Source: Chaenocephalus aceratus
Lineage: Eukaryota > Chordata > Actinopteri > Perciformes > Channichthyidae
Direction: 5' to 3'
DNA: 64,000 nt
NCBI GenBank assembly: GCA_023974075.1
Contig: CM043787.1
Coordinates: forward strand, 34,257,718-34,321,717
The notes under the pieces were generated by a model. It saw only the letters and a program-made list of their open reading frames with translations. It was not told the origin of the DNA and ran no database searches. Positions 45,331-58,731 of this stretch are shown here, in pieces. A program made the position numbers and the translations under genes. Numbering within the stretch: position 1 is the first letter of the stretch; each line of letters begins with the position of its first letter.

Positions 45331-48234
45331 GTGGAGTGTCCATTGAATTGACCACTGCGATATTCTAAGACAAAATACTGTGACAGTTCATTTTAGCTTT
45401 CATTAAGTTTACTGTTGATCTCATCAAAATATGTTTTGCCTTTACAATACACTCATTAACTTCTAGTTCTCAGAATGAGACTCTCTGGTTTCACCTCAAA
45501 TCACCAGGCACTTCATCAGCCTCTGTGAACTTTGCAGAAGAACAGAAATGTTTGCCTAGCTCCAACCTTTGATTCAAAGCCCCTGACAAGGATCTCAAAC
45601 TGTCTGCGGGCAAATGAGACAAATCAAATTAGTGTAAGCAATGTTAATTTCAAGCAGCATTTCATTAAAAAAGTAAAAGATAATCAGAAACAAAGACTCC
45701 ATGTCCTTCTGACTAATCTAATAATGCTTCGTTTGTTTGCTTTAATCACATTTAACGATTAAGAAGCAGGGACGGGGCTAAGTCATGTAGACAGAGGGAT
45801 CTCATAATCTGCCTGTCATGGCCACCATCTGATTTCCTGCCATTAGTCACAGTATGGATGCAGGGATGTGCGGGTGGTGTGTCAACCCTCAGATGACGTA
45901 TTTTGAGAGGTGCACTAGCCCCAGGATGGGACTGCTCATCTTCAGAAGAGAGGGGAAGCGGGGGTTCAGGTATCACCTTACCCTAAAGAGCTGCAGTACT
46001 AAACTGGGGCCACTGGCAGACATGGCTATTAGCTTTGAATCCTTGGGCCTAGATGCTTAAAGTATAATCTTCTTAAAGTTTGGGGGCAAAGCCAGAGATC
46101 AGGGAACATCTGTGTAATGTTAAGTTCTGTCATGTCAGTTTTCCATCTTTCCTTGACAGTTAAATTGTACACAGACTGACCGAATAATTAAAAACAACCT
46201 TTACCATTTTTAGTAATGCTATAAAATGCCTAAAAATATAATCGTTTTCAAATGTTGTTTAATTTAAAAAGGTAGTGTTTACAGTGAAATTGTATTAGAA
46301 CAACGTATTGCAAGGTTATTCTCCATTAAAAGGGTAGGTTTCAGATCAAATGTATGATTTTTAGTAAGATAGTCGTAGGGCTGTCCAGTTGGGGTGAGTA
46401 CACAGGTTTATTTTTATGTTGACATCCATAACAATCATTTGGTTCATGTCCATTTTTACAATAAACTGTTGAGATATATTGCTTGTTGTTATACAATGTA
46501 CTAACACTGCATATACTGTTTTATTCTAAAATAAAGAATTCACATTCATTGTATTATTTTGTCTCATGCAGATACTGTTTGATTATGAAGTGCAACATTA
46601 CCTTTGTTTGGTTTTCTATACTAAACTGGATTTAGGGAGTCTCAAAGTAGCCATGTTTCTGTACTGAGTTTGCTGTTTGCAGAGTGTTTTGCTGCAAAAC
46701 AGGGATTTTTGGTGACTATTTATTTCTGCAGCTGGAACTGTACAGGGGAGCGTTTGCTGAATAAGGAATAGGGAATGAAAACACTTATGTTGAATTAAAA
46801 AAAAAAAACTCATCAAATCCTCCTCCCTCAGAAAACATTAAAATAACTCATTCCTCATCAGTGGGTGAGATCACTTGAATGGAATCAATCAATTGTGTTC
46901 CGCTTGGCTTTGCTCTTCTTTGCTCTTCGTTTCCAAATCCAATCTCTTCCATGTCATCTCAGAGCACATTTATAAGGGCCCAGCCTCTTGATTATCTCCC
47001 TCCCTCGCCTCAACTCCCCCGCTGCTGCATGCTTCAATGTATTAAATTAAATGAGGTGTCTGTCCAGGTCACCCTTGCCCCCGCCTCCCACACCCCCCGC
47101 TCTCACTGCTGGTAATCAAGGGAGAGGACCCCTCACTGCTGGTTTTGTGCCAGCCAGGCTGCATAAATTAGCATTAATGAAAACTGTAAAGACCTGCAGT
47201 TAGGAGGGAGGAAAGGACTGAAAGGAGCAAAAAGAGAGAATAGGAGCGAGAGAACTGCAGCCACAGATTCAAACCGAACTCCCACAAAGGGTTACTTTTC
47301 TCTGTCGGCTTACCGTCTTCCTTTCTACACCTTTCTTCCCCTTCTGTAGCCTAGCCTCTATCTTTCTACTGGCTATCTCCCACAGACAGACTCAACAAAG
47401 CTCAGAGGAGTAAAACAGTGGTGGCTGGGGTTCTGGCAATAAATGAATCATAGATGAGGTTGTGTGAACACTGTTAACATAATCCCATGGCTCAAGCTCA
47501 AAAATACTGCAGGGCGCTTACGTCTTTGTTGTTCATCAAATATTGATGCATTCATAATTATTAAAGCACAAGTGTGCAGATGGTGGGAATATGTAGATAC
47601 ATTTCAGTGGCAGAGGCAGTTTTAGTCTTGGCCTTACGGAAAATAATTTGATTCCAGGGGATCTTATTAGACATAATTACCTCAGGGATACATACAATTA
47701 TCTTATAATACAGCGTTGAATGTGTCATGTGTTTTATATTGACAGTATTTGTTTGTATGTTTATTTATGAGAAACTGTCAAAGCAGCATGCAGATGTACA
47801 GCATACTGTTGTCGTTTGCATCTCTCTCCTTGCAATCATTGCTATGACAATTACAGGAAAAATCATCACGTCCCTTCATTCTGCTGCTCCCAAACTTTAA
47901 TTGCTTAATGCATCCTTTACGGCTGCACCGCTCCCCCCCCTCTCAGTTTCCCCCTCCATCTCATCATTCTTCCATCCCCTCCTCCCTTTCTCATCTCCTG
48001 ACTGCCACCTAATTTATAACCAAGTTCTTCCTGGTAATTAAAGTTGAACTACATGTAGGCCTTAAGTCTCAAGGCGACAAAGTATACAATCAGCCAATAA
48101 CTACCGAGTTGTGTTTAGCACAGAAGCTCACTATAGCAAGATATCCTGTTAGCGAGTGGAGTCCCAAACACTTCACCTTTAGCCTGGGGGGCCACACACT
48201 CTCTTTGCACAACACTTTCATACTGTATCATCAC

Positions 48235-49026
48235 TAGAGATGTCCCGATCCGATCACGTGATCGGGGATCGGAGCCGATCACGTGATTTTCAAAAGATCG
48301 GGGATCGGGAGAAAAAAATCGGGGATCGGGATTTTTTTTTTTTAATGTAATGTTACAAAACAAAAATGACCATGTTCACGTCTTAAAGTCATCCTGAGGA
48401 CTTAGTTTTGGTTTAAAATTACACAACATCATGTATGTGTTGCTTTCTTTGGGCTTGTTTTCATAGACCTGGTTGCTTATTTCTCTGAAATCTGGCAAGT
48501 GTGCGCAGTGTCTAATAGTATCAGTAAGCTAACGAGAGGCTACGTTCAGCTGGTGACTCGGGAGTCGGGACAGAGAAAATGTCAGCAGTTTGGAAGTATT
48601 ATAAAATTGAAAGCGAAGGCAGTGTAACAGCCAGATGCAATGTTTGCAAGGCAGAGGTTCCGCGTGGTGGAAAGAACAGAGCTACGTTCAACACGACCAA
48701 TCTAATACACCACCTGAGAAACAAACACCAACAACAACACGACGAGTACACAGCGGCCACTCAGGTAACGGCACTGAAACAACCGACACTTTCAGAGACT
48801 TTCAAAAGGAAAGAGAAACTGCCCCAGAACAGTGAAAAGGCCAACACAATAACAGCCAAGATAGCTGAATTCATCGCGTTGGATGACCAGCCGTTATCTG
48901 TTACCTTTTTTTTCTCTTAATGCATTGCATAAAGATCGGATCGGGAAAAATCGGTATCGGCAGATTGTCAAAATCAAATGATCGGAATCGGATCGGGAGC
49001 AAAAAAAGGTGATCGGGACATCCCTA
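48235..49026 (+). mobile_element. hAT transposon, internally deleted, with perfect 8-bp target duplication
   Basis: Terminal inverted repeats TAGAGATGTCCCGATC and GATCGGGACATCCCTA bound a 792-bp element. ATCATCAC occurs immediately on both sides (48227-48234 and 49027-49034), the 8-bp duplication expected of hAT. Subterminal GATCGGGG/GATCACGTGATC motifs are repeated many times at both ends, as is usual for transposase binding. Only the BED-finger start of the protein remains; the catalytic part is deleted between about 48905 and the 3' terminus. Confidence 0.97.
48579..48920 (+). CDS. BED zinc finger protein fragment from hAT transposase
   Basis: A 113-codon frame with ATG at 48579. Residues 5-50 form a BED finger: WKYYKIE start, Cys20, Cys23, then TTNLIHHLRNKH with His45 and His50 as the other zinc ligands. 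A linker follows (QPTLSETFKRKEKLPQ; IAEFIALDDQPLSV), the normal lead-in to hAT transposase; from residue 109 it ends in VTFFFS, unrelated to the family. The RNase H-like catalytic core (several hundred residues) is missing. As it keeps a full DNA-binding module, the product could occupy transposon ends without cutting. No stop or frameshift breaks the finger. Expression is unknown. Confidence 0.8.
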   Translation: MSAVWKYYKIESEGSVTARCNVCKAEVPRGGKNRATFNTTNLIHHLRNKHQQQHDEYTAATQVTALKQPTLSETFKRKEKLPQNSEKANTITAKIAEFIALDDQPLSVTFFFS

Positions 49027-49034
49027 ATCATCAC

Positions 49035-49969
49035 CATTTGAGATAACATTACTTCACAATTACCTTCAACAGAAGACACTATTTTGAATATTATGTAAGC
49101 CCCAAGCAGGATTTGGATAAGTATGGTGAAGCACATGTAATGTAGGAAGTATGTAATGTGAAGTAACTTGCACAACTCTGTAAACAAAGCAAATAAAATG
49201 AAATGGTTTTCTAATGCACAATGTTGCAGGTATTTAAAAATAGTGATTCGGCTATCAACACACTAGCAAGCGGACCTGCTTTTAGTTCAATTCAATGTCA
49301 GTACTGGTTGATTTGGCGATATCTCTGGTTACTCTGTATAGGAGACAATTATTTGGTTGGTTTATGTTTTTACAGTATCTACAAAAATGAGCAGTACGGC
49401 ATAAAATAATTTGGGTACACTGATCCAGATCAGCCGATCCTTAATCTCACGCGTACCCTGAAACATTCTGACACTATATTGCAATCTCACAAAGAAGCAA
49501 AGGTCAATGATCCCATTGCATTTACATGGTTTTCTGGACAGGTCCATATCTTCATCAGAATGCTTAACAACTCAATGGCTGTTTAACAAAGAAGTTCATA
49601 TATGGAGTCATTAAGAGTTGTTTAAGTGCATCATAGTGCACCAATGCTGCACTAAAAACCACAAAGCAGAATAACATATATGATGATTAGGAGGAACATC
49701 TGAACTGGAACATGTAAACAATTACCAGGCCTGCAGGGTACTGTTTAAACCTACAGTACATGCTGTACATACATCTGCAGTTCGCCATTATTAATTTGTA
49801 CACTTCTCTTGGCACATTTAGAAGAGGCTGCTCTGAGGGCTCGGGGGGGGGGGCTGTTATTAAGCAAGAGCCCAGCTTGTCCCTTTTCTTTAATTAACTT
49901 TCATGGACAGCGAAGAGGACACACTGACACCTATCTGGTGCAGTACGGATGATTATTCCCTACCTTGTG

Positions 49970-50029
<60 letters not shown>

Positions 50030-53000
50030 CGCACGCTTGTAGGCAGCAAACATCACATAACATGGCCCACATGTCATACAACATTGATCTCTATATAATG
50101 GATATATACCATCATTTTTCCCTATGCATGCAGCAGTGAGCTAGCACTACTAAAAATCAAGTCATGCGCGCACACACTAGCACACAGTTTGCCAGATATG
50201 ACACAAATTGGATCATCTAAAAATAGATATGCATTTCAAAGTTTTGAAACAGATCGAAAAGTCCTAGCTCTATAGGGATTTTAATTAGTGTTGCTCAGTC
50301 AACAGCATAGCAACCTAATTCTTTCTTACTAATAAACAAATCCAGATTTATTTTCATCATGAACAAAAACACATAGGCTGATAGAAACAACTACTCGTTC
50401 TCTGCTTAGTTTCATCTCCTGCATCTTGTAAAAAATAAAATAAATGTTGTAGTGAAGCAGAAATTAAATCTGTGACAGATTTAAAGATGGCCAGAAAGAA
50501 GGTAGAGTTTACAGGAAGGTGTGTAGTAGTTTTCTCTCCAGTAAGTGCTTCAAGAGGTATCCTTGTTGCGGGTCGTAAAACTTCAACTATTCTGATTATA
50601 ACACTGCCTGTATTAATATTGTCCTGTAAAAAAAAGATTGTGTGTCCTATACGTTTAACTGATAAGTTTGATTTACAGCATTCCATATATTGGGAAGTGA
50701 TGTGAAGCTACAATGTATACACATTAAATAAATATTAAACATACCTCAATATCGATAAAGCTGGTGTAAATTATTTTATATACATAAATATATAAAGCCT
50801 GAATTACAAGCCAGATGACAAAATAAATAACTCACTAAATGATGAACATTAGTAGTCAAATAACAGATATAAGAGAACATAATTAAGAGTCTTTTCTATC
50901 AACAGGTTTGGAGTGAATGAACTTGGCTGCGTAATTGTAGTTTTACCAGAAATCAGACATATAGGCTATGCTTAATGAAAGTGTGCATTAAACACAGTAA
51001 AATAACTAAAGGTTTCACCCAAATATCTAACCCATATACATGAGAAGAATGGAGAGGGGTCTTCAGGAATTAGTTTTAATTGTTCTTTATGACAGCTATA
51101 TTGTCAATTTGTCATGCTGTCCAGAGACGAAGAAGAATTCATCAGTCATGTGAGTTTAATGTTTGGTAGGTCATAATCCGTTTAGCGCATCAACACTTTT
51201 TTCCAAAGGCTAAAAAGGTTTCCATACAGCTTTTCTAATACAATACTTCAAAGTGTGCATAAGAAAATCACCATTGTTCTGCTGTTATCCCTCATCTTTC
51301 TTTAGCTAATCTTTATTGCCATAGTTTCATAGTAAGAGCTAGCCTGCTAGTCTGTCACTTATCACCTTGAAGTTACAGACCGCCACAAAACAACACAACC
51401 TATATGTTAATAAAATGTAATTGAACACACAACAAGAATAATGAGAAAACAATTTAACTGTGGTTGAGGATTATAAGCATTCTGGGAGGCCATTACAAAT
51501 GTCCTTGTAATGACAGGAAGCTCTGTGCTGGTGGGATGAAAAGAGGGCGAGGCCAAGATTGATGGCCAAGGATGAGCGATTAGAGCTATGAGCTACTATA
51601 ATATTCTCCATGGCCGGACACACTGCAGGACTCAACCACAGCACTGTAAACATTTCACTGCATGCCAACATGCTTTATTGCCTTTAAAGGAAGGGAGATG
51701 TACATTTAATACTAAAGCAAGCTGCTGCCAAGGCTCACTCACTACACTGTCCGAACACTTCTCCACATTCATACACCCCATCAACAAACACACTGTACAG
51801 TACCTTATCATCCCATGTTATCATATATGCACACATACAGTATCATCCAGGTAGATATAGTGGGCAAACCCGCTTATTTACAAATGCAAGATGTATTTAC
51901 ATGAAACCCTCTTCACAGTATTTCATTATAGAGGAGGCGATCAGATAGAGCGTCATTTTAGGTTTTACTTTTTCATCTGGCATGTGGTAAAAACGATTGC
52001 ATTGTCAGTGGAACGTTTATTTTGGGGGTCTTTTTTCTGAGTTTTATAAACAACAAGTTAATCAACAAGTTGTGAAATGTAATATGCTGTATGTGAAAAT
52101 GCACATTTTACATATCTTTAACCATGAATCAGAGGAGGGAAATTGTGAGTGAAACAGCATGCTTACCCACAGGGTAAGTGGGAATTACCTGCAATTGACA
52201 TTAATGGATCTGTGTGGTCTCAAATGTACAGTATGTGTAAGTACATGTGTAAGTACATGCTGTTTTGGAATGCACAGGTTTCCAATTTGAGAAATGTTAT
52301 GAGAAAATTGGAATGTTATTGATGGAAAGTTATTGATGCACAGCTGAACAAGTGCAACATGTGGACAAAGAAGACCATGTTATGTTGCAATAAAATCCAA
52401 CACACACTGAGCGAAATAGTTATCAGAAAACCAGATTTGTACTAGTCAAATAAATAATGGCCCAGAGACAAAATCAAAGCAAATCTGTGTTTGTAACAAA
52501 CCAGCTGCCATAAAAAAGGGGTGTTTGAATGAACATTTAGGGCCATTTACAATGGACAAACAATGATGAACCAATCCCAAAATTGATAACAAAGGCAAAC
52601 AGCCAGACAGTCATGAATACACCCTCAAGTGGGCAGCATGATAAACATAACATGTTATTTAAATCTGATAACGTTGTAAGAACACGTAATACCAAGTGGG
52701 AATTCTCCTTCAGAAAGGTTTTAACATAATCCTGGAGACTTCAATCGGCCAAAACACTCCCTCACAGAAGCTTTGAACACTCATACCCAACAATTTAGAT
52801 TCCTAACTTCAGCTGAACTGTATATTTCAGGACTGTTGGGTAAAACCAAAAAGCAATTGGAAAAGGTCAGTCCACTAGCAACAGAGCCACTGTTTTAATA
52901 TTGTATTACTAGTACCTTTAACCAGTTAGGATTTAGCTAGTTTAAGAGGACATAGTTATTATGCACGCTCAAGATCTTACACAGGGAGATCAGTAGTCTG

Positions 53001-54680
53001 TGTTGCTGTTAAGCACTGGACACAGTTGCCATTTACAGCGATAATAATATGTTTAATGAGACTATATTGTGCTATTGGCAATGCTCACTGGCTAACCTAC
53101 TCTCCCTAAATTACTTTAAAGGGACTTGTGATGGCATGGAACAATCAGGATGAAAAACTACAGCGTAAAAGGCAGGGGTTGGCACTTCTCCTGAACCCTG
53201 TGAATTTTATGAGAGGTGTGTGGAGAGACAGAAAGAAGGAAAAGAGTCAAGAAGAGAGAGCAATGACTGCAGGTAAATAGAGAGGAGGTAGGTAGGGGAG
53301 TGGATGAAAGAGTGAGGGAGGGAAAAGGGGTTATGGATGGAGAAGAGAAATTAGGTTGTTATGTATATTGCTGGCAATTCACACACGCACATTCCATCTG
53401 AGATCCCATCAGCTGTCAAATTGAGAAAGCGATGGGGATGTGAGAGCAGCAAGAATCTCAACAAGGCCTGAACTTGGCACACCACTGAGACCTAATCAAA
53501 ACACAATCACGTTCACTGCCAGAGCTGACGCACAGAGGCCCGCACTCAAACCCTCATTCTCTCCACTCCCATTCACACCCAAGCAAACTCATAGTCACTC
53601 CCTCTATTTTTCACACAAACACTGTTAAACAAATGTACACATAATCAGGCACACACAAGGAAAAACATTAACTTGCAGTCACACATGGGCAAACACATTC
53701 TGTCCCATGAAATCACACGTCGGCCTATTTCAAACTATCGTTTGCTCCAAGGCAGAGAGATGATGTATAGAAACTGCCCAGCTAAATACAGGCTCTTATC
53801 TCTCTCTATGACCCGTGACTTGAGTTTATCGCGATTATGCAGTGGTTTTATTTCAAAAGCTTCATTGGTATGAAAGACGCAGACAGGAAGAATGGTTGCA
53901 TATAGGGATCAGTCTAAAGTCTTCCCCAACTGAGTTTAGCCTACCTCCCTAATGCCCCGGCCCCCAGGACAGTCTATCTGAGCCCCTAATCGAGACCACT
54001 CACTCAGGTGTGAAGGCATCACGGCTGACCAGCTCCTAGGTCAGCATTCTCACCATTAATCCACACAGATAGGCCAAATGCTGACCACTAGCAAATAAAT
54101 GCTTGCGGTTGGCTCTGCCAAAGCCACTTTCATGTGGAAACAGGTGAAATGAAATGAAAAAAATAAAAAATGTTCTCCTTGTGGTTTCCTCAGTTGGGCT
54201 AAACTAAGAGATTCTCATGAGTAGATGTCACTGATAAGATTAAGTCTGGTGTGGTTAGTGGATAATTTGTGATAATGTTCCAGCTTTAACACCAGTACTG
54301 AATGTTTATTTTTCTATCTTATCCATGAGCCAAATATTCTTACTGTGTGCCAAGTGCACAGATATGTATGTTGCTTCATCAGGTAAGAAGCACTGACTTA
54401 TAGCATTTCCTTTTTTACTACCTTCTATTGAATTTGGCACCATTTCATGAGAGAACAAAGCAGGTGAGTTTCTGAGGCTCAACTGTGTCAAGAGCCCTTT
54501 CAAATATGTGTGACTTCAGCAGGGAAATGAAGAACATGAAGAACAGAAAATGAAGAACATGAAGAACATGATACTGATGCACAAACTTGAGTATATAATA
54601 CAGAAACACCATAAATAAAATAGAACACAGTATACACCAGTATAAAAGCAAACAAATTATTTACATTGCTGTAGTTATAC
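49035..54680. other. Intron-like region, no gene recognised
   Basis: Unique AT-rich sequence with a long (GT)n array at 49966-50033 and a small GAAGAACAT tandem near 54527-54570. Splice-like pairs near 50745 and 52165-52190 enclose only 16-22 bases and I do not annotate them. Confidence 0.5.
49966..50033. repeat. (GT)n microsatellite
   Basis: About 30 GT units with single GC interruptions near each end. Confidence 0.98.
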
Positions 54681-55650
54681 CATGGGCGTCGCAGCCATTA
54701 TATGAGGGTGGGACAAGTCCCCCCCACCTTTTAAAATGATTAGTTTAGACCTCCCCACTTTTACCATGTGGAAAGTGCGTGAATCGGTCTATCCACTCGC
54801 CACTCTTCATTATCAAATCCATTCCGCTTGCTTATTGTGAGAATGCCCAAATCAATGAAATTCCGTACCATGTTTTCACTGCTACTTTGTATCAAGGCAG
54901 ATTCTCAGAGCCGTACACATGAGCTGTACACATGCTGCGTTTTTTGCGTAGCTGTGTCTTTAGTTGTAAGCCCAGTGGCGATCTGTTCATCTGTCATATT
55001 ATACAATAAAGCCATCGAAAAGAATAGGATACAGCATTAAAATGTATTCTGGGTCTTTGTGTGTCATAGCTCAGCTATGTACGTGGCACGAGCGCATTTT
55101 GTGTGAGCGAGAGAGAGAGAGTGCACGAGAGAGCGCTAACGTACATAAGGACTCAGAGTTGTTTCTACAACAAGGAGGAGGAGAGCTCTCTCTTGTCAGA
55201 CAAACCTTATAACGTCAGCTCAGGGAGGTAAAGGACTCTGAGTGTTTAGATCGTTGACTTTAGTCTAAGTTATCTCATGTAAACAAGTATTTCCAAGGCA
55301 CACCTTTTATATGATCATTATAAAAAAATAAGAGAATATCAGGTATGAAATAATTCCAACTCATACAGTTTAAAAGGGGAGTGATTTGTGAAATATGCAT
55401 AAAGAAAAAGTAAGTCTGTTTTAAACAGTACTGTTTCACATGGGTGTTGTTGAGAGATGTATCGATAGATTTAGTCCCTAACTTTGCTTTCAAAGTGCAC
55501 CAGATAGATCCATTTAACTTCAACATTTAAAAACAAATCTTCCCGGGGGAGCATGCCCCCGGACGCCCCAAGAGGAGGTGAGATCCACCACCTGCCCACA
55601 CCCCCCGTCAAATTGTCCCACCCACATTGAGGATGCTTCCTACGCCCATG
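54681..55650. mobile_element. Unclassified element bounded by imperfect inverted repeats
   Basis: The left end reads CATGGGCGTCGCAGCC...GGGTGGGACAAGTCCCCCCC. The inverse of the right end reads CATGGGCGTAGGAAGC...GGGTGGGACAATTTG. The two ends share CATGGGCGT and GGGTGGGACAA in the same order and distance. The interior has no coding capacity and includes GCATGCTCCCCCGGG-type sequence on the minus strand. No target duplication is clear at 54675-54680 or 55651-55656. It may be a non-autonomous DNA transposon or a retroelement remnant. Confidence 0.5.
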
Positions 55651-56864
55651 AGTTAAACTGATATGTGGATCTGTCAGATACATTCAAGAAACCCAGTTAC
55701 ACAAACACAAACATCTTGTGGGATGATTGTGCAGGGAGTTTCTAGTTTAGGTGACAAAAAAAGTCATGAAAAACAGGGTTGGAGGTACTGTAAAGCATTG
55801 GTCCATTCATCAATATTTAGAATGCCAGGAACCTAGAGGTCAACTAAGAGTATAGGTTTCACTCAACTTCTCCAACAGGTCTTCAGCACGACAAAGCTTC
55901 CAGACAGGCAGTCTGCCAAGTTAAGTGCATGAGCTCCTTACTGGTGAGAGTCCCTCTGAAGGAAAGGATAAATGCTGGATTCACCCATAGGCTTTAAGGG
56001 GTCCTGTGGGGTAAAGGAGCAGACTGGCAATCCAAGGAACAAAAGAATACTTTGTTCAGGGAAAGAAAAGTGAATCTTTAGCACATACACATTTTACTGT
56101 CCTTTTCAGTAGGATTATCGGGCGCTACAGATGTCCAAGTCCACAGACAGAGGCCCAAAGCTTGGTATCAACTTAACACTGACTCAATACGCCATGGCTT
56201 CAGAGATTACAGAGGGCTAGATGTGCCATTTCTGACACAAAGTGCAGCGTTGTCGACTTTAACACACCCCTCTCACTCTTCATTTCTTTTCCTCTCATCT
56301 ACTCTTGTCTCTTTTGCAGCACCTTTCTGTCAAGTGGCATGGATGAGAAAGAGCTGAAAGTCTGTGTCTGCTTACTGGGGCAAGTGAACATTTGAAATGA
56401 CAGAGGGTGACGTTGGCTGGAGTGCTGGAGAAGATGTCTCAGAGCTAAGTGAAGCACCATTAGGGAGACGGTTATAAGATGCATGCATGTAGACAGGGCT
56501 ACAGAGTGTTCACCTTGAACAGTCTGGTGTCATCTGCTGAGGAGGGCTATCACACAGTGAGGGCACAGCATCAAACTCCAATCAAACTCCATTGCTGCTG
56601 ACAGCAAAATCAAACTGATGCCTACACACATGCCGAAAGGTGCTGCGACCTCCCCACCCCGTTATTATTCATGCGCAGTGACTAGCTATTACTTTGATGC
56701 CTTCTCACTTCAGTTGGCTTTCCTGTATTGGTCAACTAAGCAAAAAGCTTTCAGGAGCCACAGTAACACTGATGAACTGAAGGATTCTTCAACAAGAGAC
56801 ACTTTAGGTAGAGACAAAGAAAACGAGTGGAGTCATATAACGATGGGGTAATGTAAACATCACA
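55651..56864. other. Non-coding sequence, nothing recognised
   Basis: Unique sequence without repeats, good exons or transposon signatures. Confidence 0.45.
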
Positions 56865-57649
56865 GTTCACAGCTCAGGCTCACAGTTGGATAGTTCCCTC
56901 CCTCGTAATGGACAACAGAACCACCAGGGCCTGCAATGAATTTGCCTCCTTCTTCACTGACAAAATGCAGTACAGCAGTCAGTACAGTCAGTGCATCAGG
57001 TACAGCAAATGTGTTCTAAAATCAATTCAGACATCATGACACAATTCCATCAGATTAATGATAAAAACCTAGAGGACATTATTCAACATCTGAAATCCTC
57101 CTCCTGCTGCCTTGATATGATTCCAACAGGATTGTTTCATTGCATGGCCTCAGATCTACTTCATATAGTAAACAAGTCTCTTCACTCAGGTGTTTTTCCA
57201 CAGGCCCTGAAAACTGCAGTCATTAAACCGCTGTTAAAAAAGAATAATCTAGATGCTTCAGTAATGAACAATTACAGTCCCATATCAAACCTGCCGTTTC
57301 TAGGTAAAATCATTGAAAAAGTTGTTTTTCAACTGTTGAGTAATTTCTTGCATTTAAATAACTGTTTGGATGTGTTCCAGTCAGGCTTTCATCCAAACCA
57401 CAGCACTGAGACTGCTCTTGTAAAGGTCTTCAATGACATCCACTTAAACACAGACAGTGGCAGAACTTCAGTGTTAGTATTATTAGATCTCAGTGCTGTT
57501 TGACACTGTTGACCACAACATATTACTAGACCGACTAGAAAACTGGGTGGGACTTTCGCCAACAGTTCTAAATTGGTTTGAATTCTACTTAAAGGACAGA
57601 ATAAACTTTGTTTCTATATGTAAATACACATCTGAGTGTATCCCCACAT

Positions 57650-58112
57650 AATAATAATAATAATTCCTTACATTTATTATAGCGCTTTTCCAGTGCTCAA
57701 AGCGCTTTACAGATACACATTACACGTATTATTATACATGCAATGGTCACTGTGGACAATACCCACAGGAGCAAGTTTAGGTGAAGTGTCTTGCCCAAGG
57801 ACACAACGGCTTTACAGACGCAGCAGCGGCGGGTTTCTGATGATCATTGCACAGCGCACTGCGCCACACCGTCGATCTTCACGCCTCGAAGTCATCGAGG
57901 CATTTTTACAAGTACACATTGATATTATACATGTACTGTGGACAATACCCACAGGAGCAAATCCGGGTGAAGTGTCTTGCCCAAGGACACAACGGCCTGA
58001 CGCAGTGGCGGCAGGAGCGGGTTTCGAACTGGAGTTCCCCAGCACCCCCCTTGATCTGATGATCAGATGAACAGACCACTGCGCCACCCGTCCCTTTAAA
58101 CCCCGTCCCGAA
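57650..58112 (-). mobile_element. Dimeric tRNA-derived SINE with LINE-like 3' tail
   Basis: On the minus strand the element starts near 58112 and contains an RNA polymerase III A box TGGCGCAGTGG (58076-58086) and B box AGTTCGAAACC (58020-58030). A body follows with GTGTCCTTGGGCAAGACACTTCACC. A second, degraded head (GTGTGGCGCAGTGCGC near 57858-57870, then AGAAACCCGCC) and a second body copy come next, and then a tail TGTAAAGCGCTTTGAGCAC...AAAGCGCTATAATAAATG ending in (ATT)n. CCCCACAT flanks it on both sides (57642-57649, 58113-58120), an 8-bp target duplication. The tail resembles the 3' end of the host LINE. Confidence 0.8.
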
Positions 58113-58731
58113 CCCCACATGACAAATATGACATGTGGGGTTCCTCAAGGCTCCATCTTGGGGCCTCTTCTGTTTAACATCTACATGCTACCACTGGCTC
58201 AGATAATGAAAAACAACAAAATAAGTTACCATACTGTAGCTATGCGGATGACACACAAATGTACGTAACCATTTCACCAGGAGACTATGCTCCAATTCAA
58301 ACACTGAGTAAGTGCATTGAACAAATCAATGACTGGATGTGTCAGGACTTTCTCCAATTAAACAAAGATAAAACTGAGGTAATGGTTTTTGGAGCCAAGG
58401 CAGAATGTATAAAAGTTAGCGCTGAGCTTCAGTCTGCAATGTTCAAAACAACAGATAAAGATGAAGCCAGAAATCTAGGTCTAGTCATGGACTCTGACCT
58501 GAGTTTCAACAGTCACATTAAAACAGTTACTAAATCAGCCTACTATCACCTAAAGAATATATCTAGGATTAAAAGTCTAATGTCACAGCAGTATTTGGAA
58601 AAACTTGTCCATGCTTTTATCTTCAGTAGACTGGACTACTGTAATGGTGTCTTCACAGGTCTCACTAAAAAATCTATTAGAAAGCTGCAGCTAATTCAGA
58701 ACGCTGCTGCTCGAGTCCTCACTAACACTAA

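Larger units (their letters stand above)
37237..48226. other. Intron-like region with two host exons
   Basis: Unique AT-rich sequence. It contains the exons at 38641-38785 and 40707-40790, a GA-rich tract near 39520-39600, paired hairpins at 44706-44775 and an enhancer-like block at 45100-45330. Apart from these I see no gene and no transposon. Confidence 0.45.

Noticed and set aside
50745..52190. Splice-site pairs enclosing 16-22 bases near 50745 and 52165-52190
   Set aside because: Too short, no multiple of three, and acceptor tracts are weak; consistent with chance.
57812..58120. Minus-strand open frames over the SINE
   Set aside because: The region is explained by a tRNA-derived SINE with pol III boxes and target duplication; frames are incidental.
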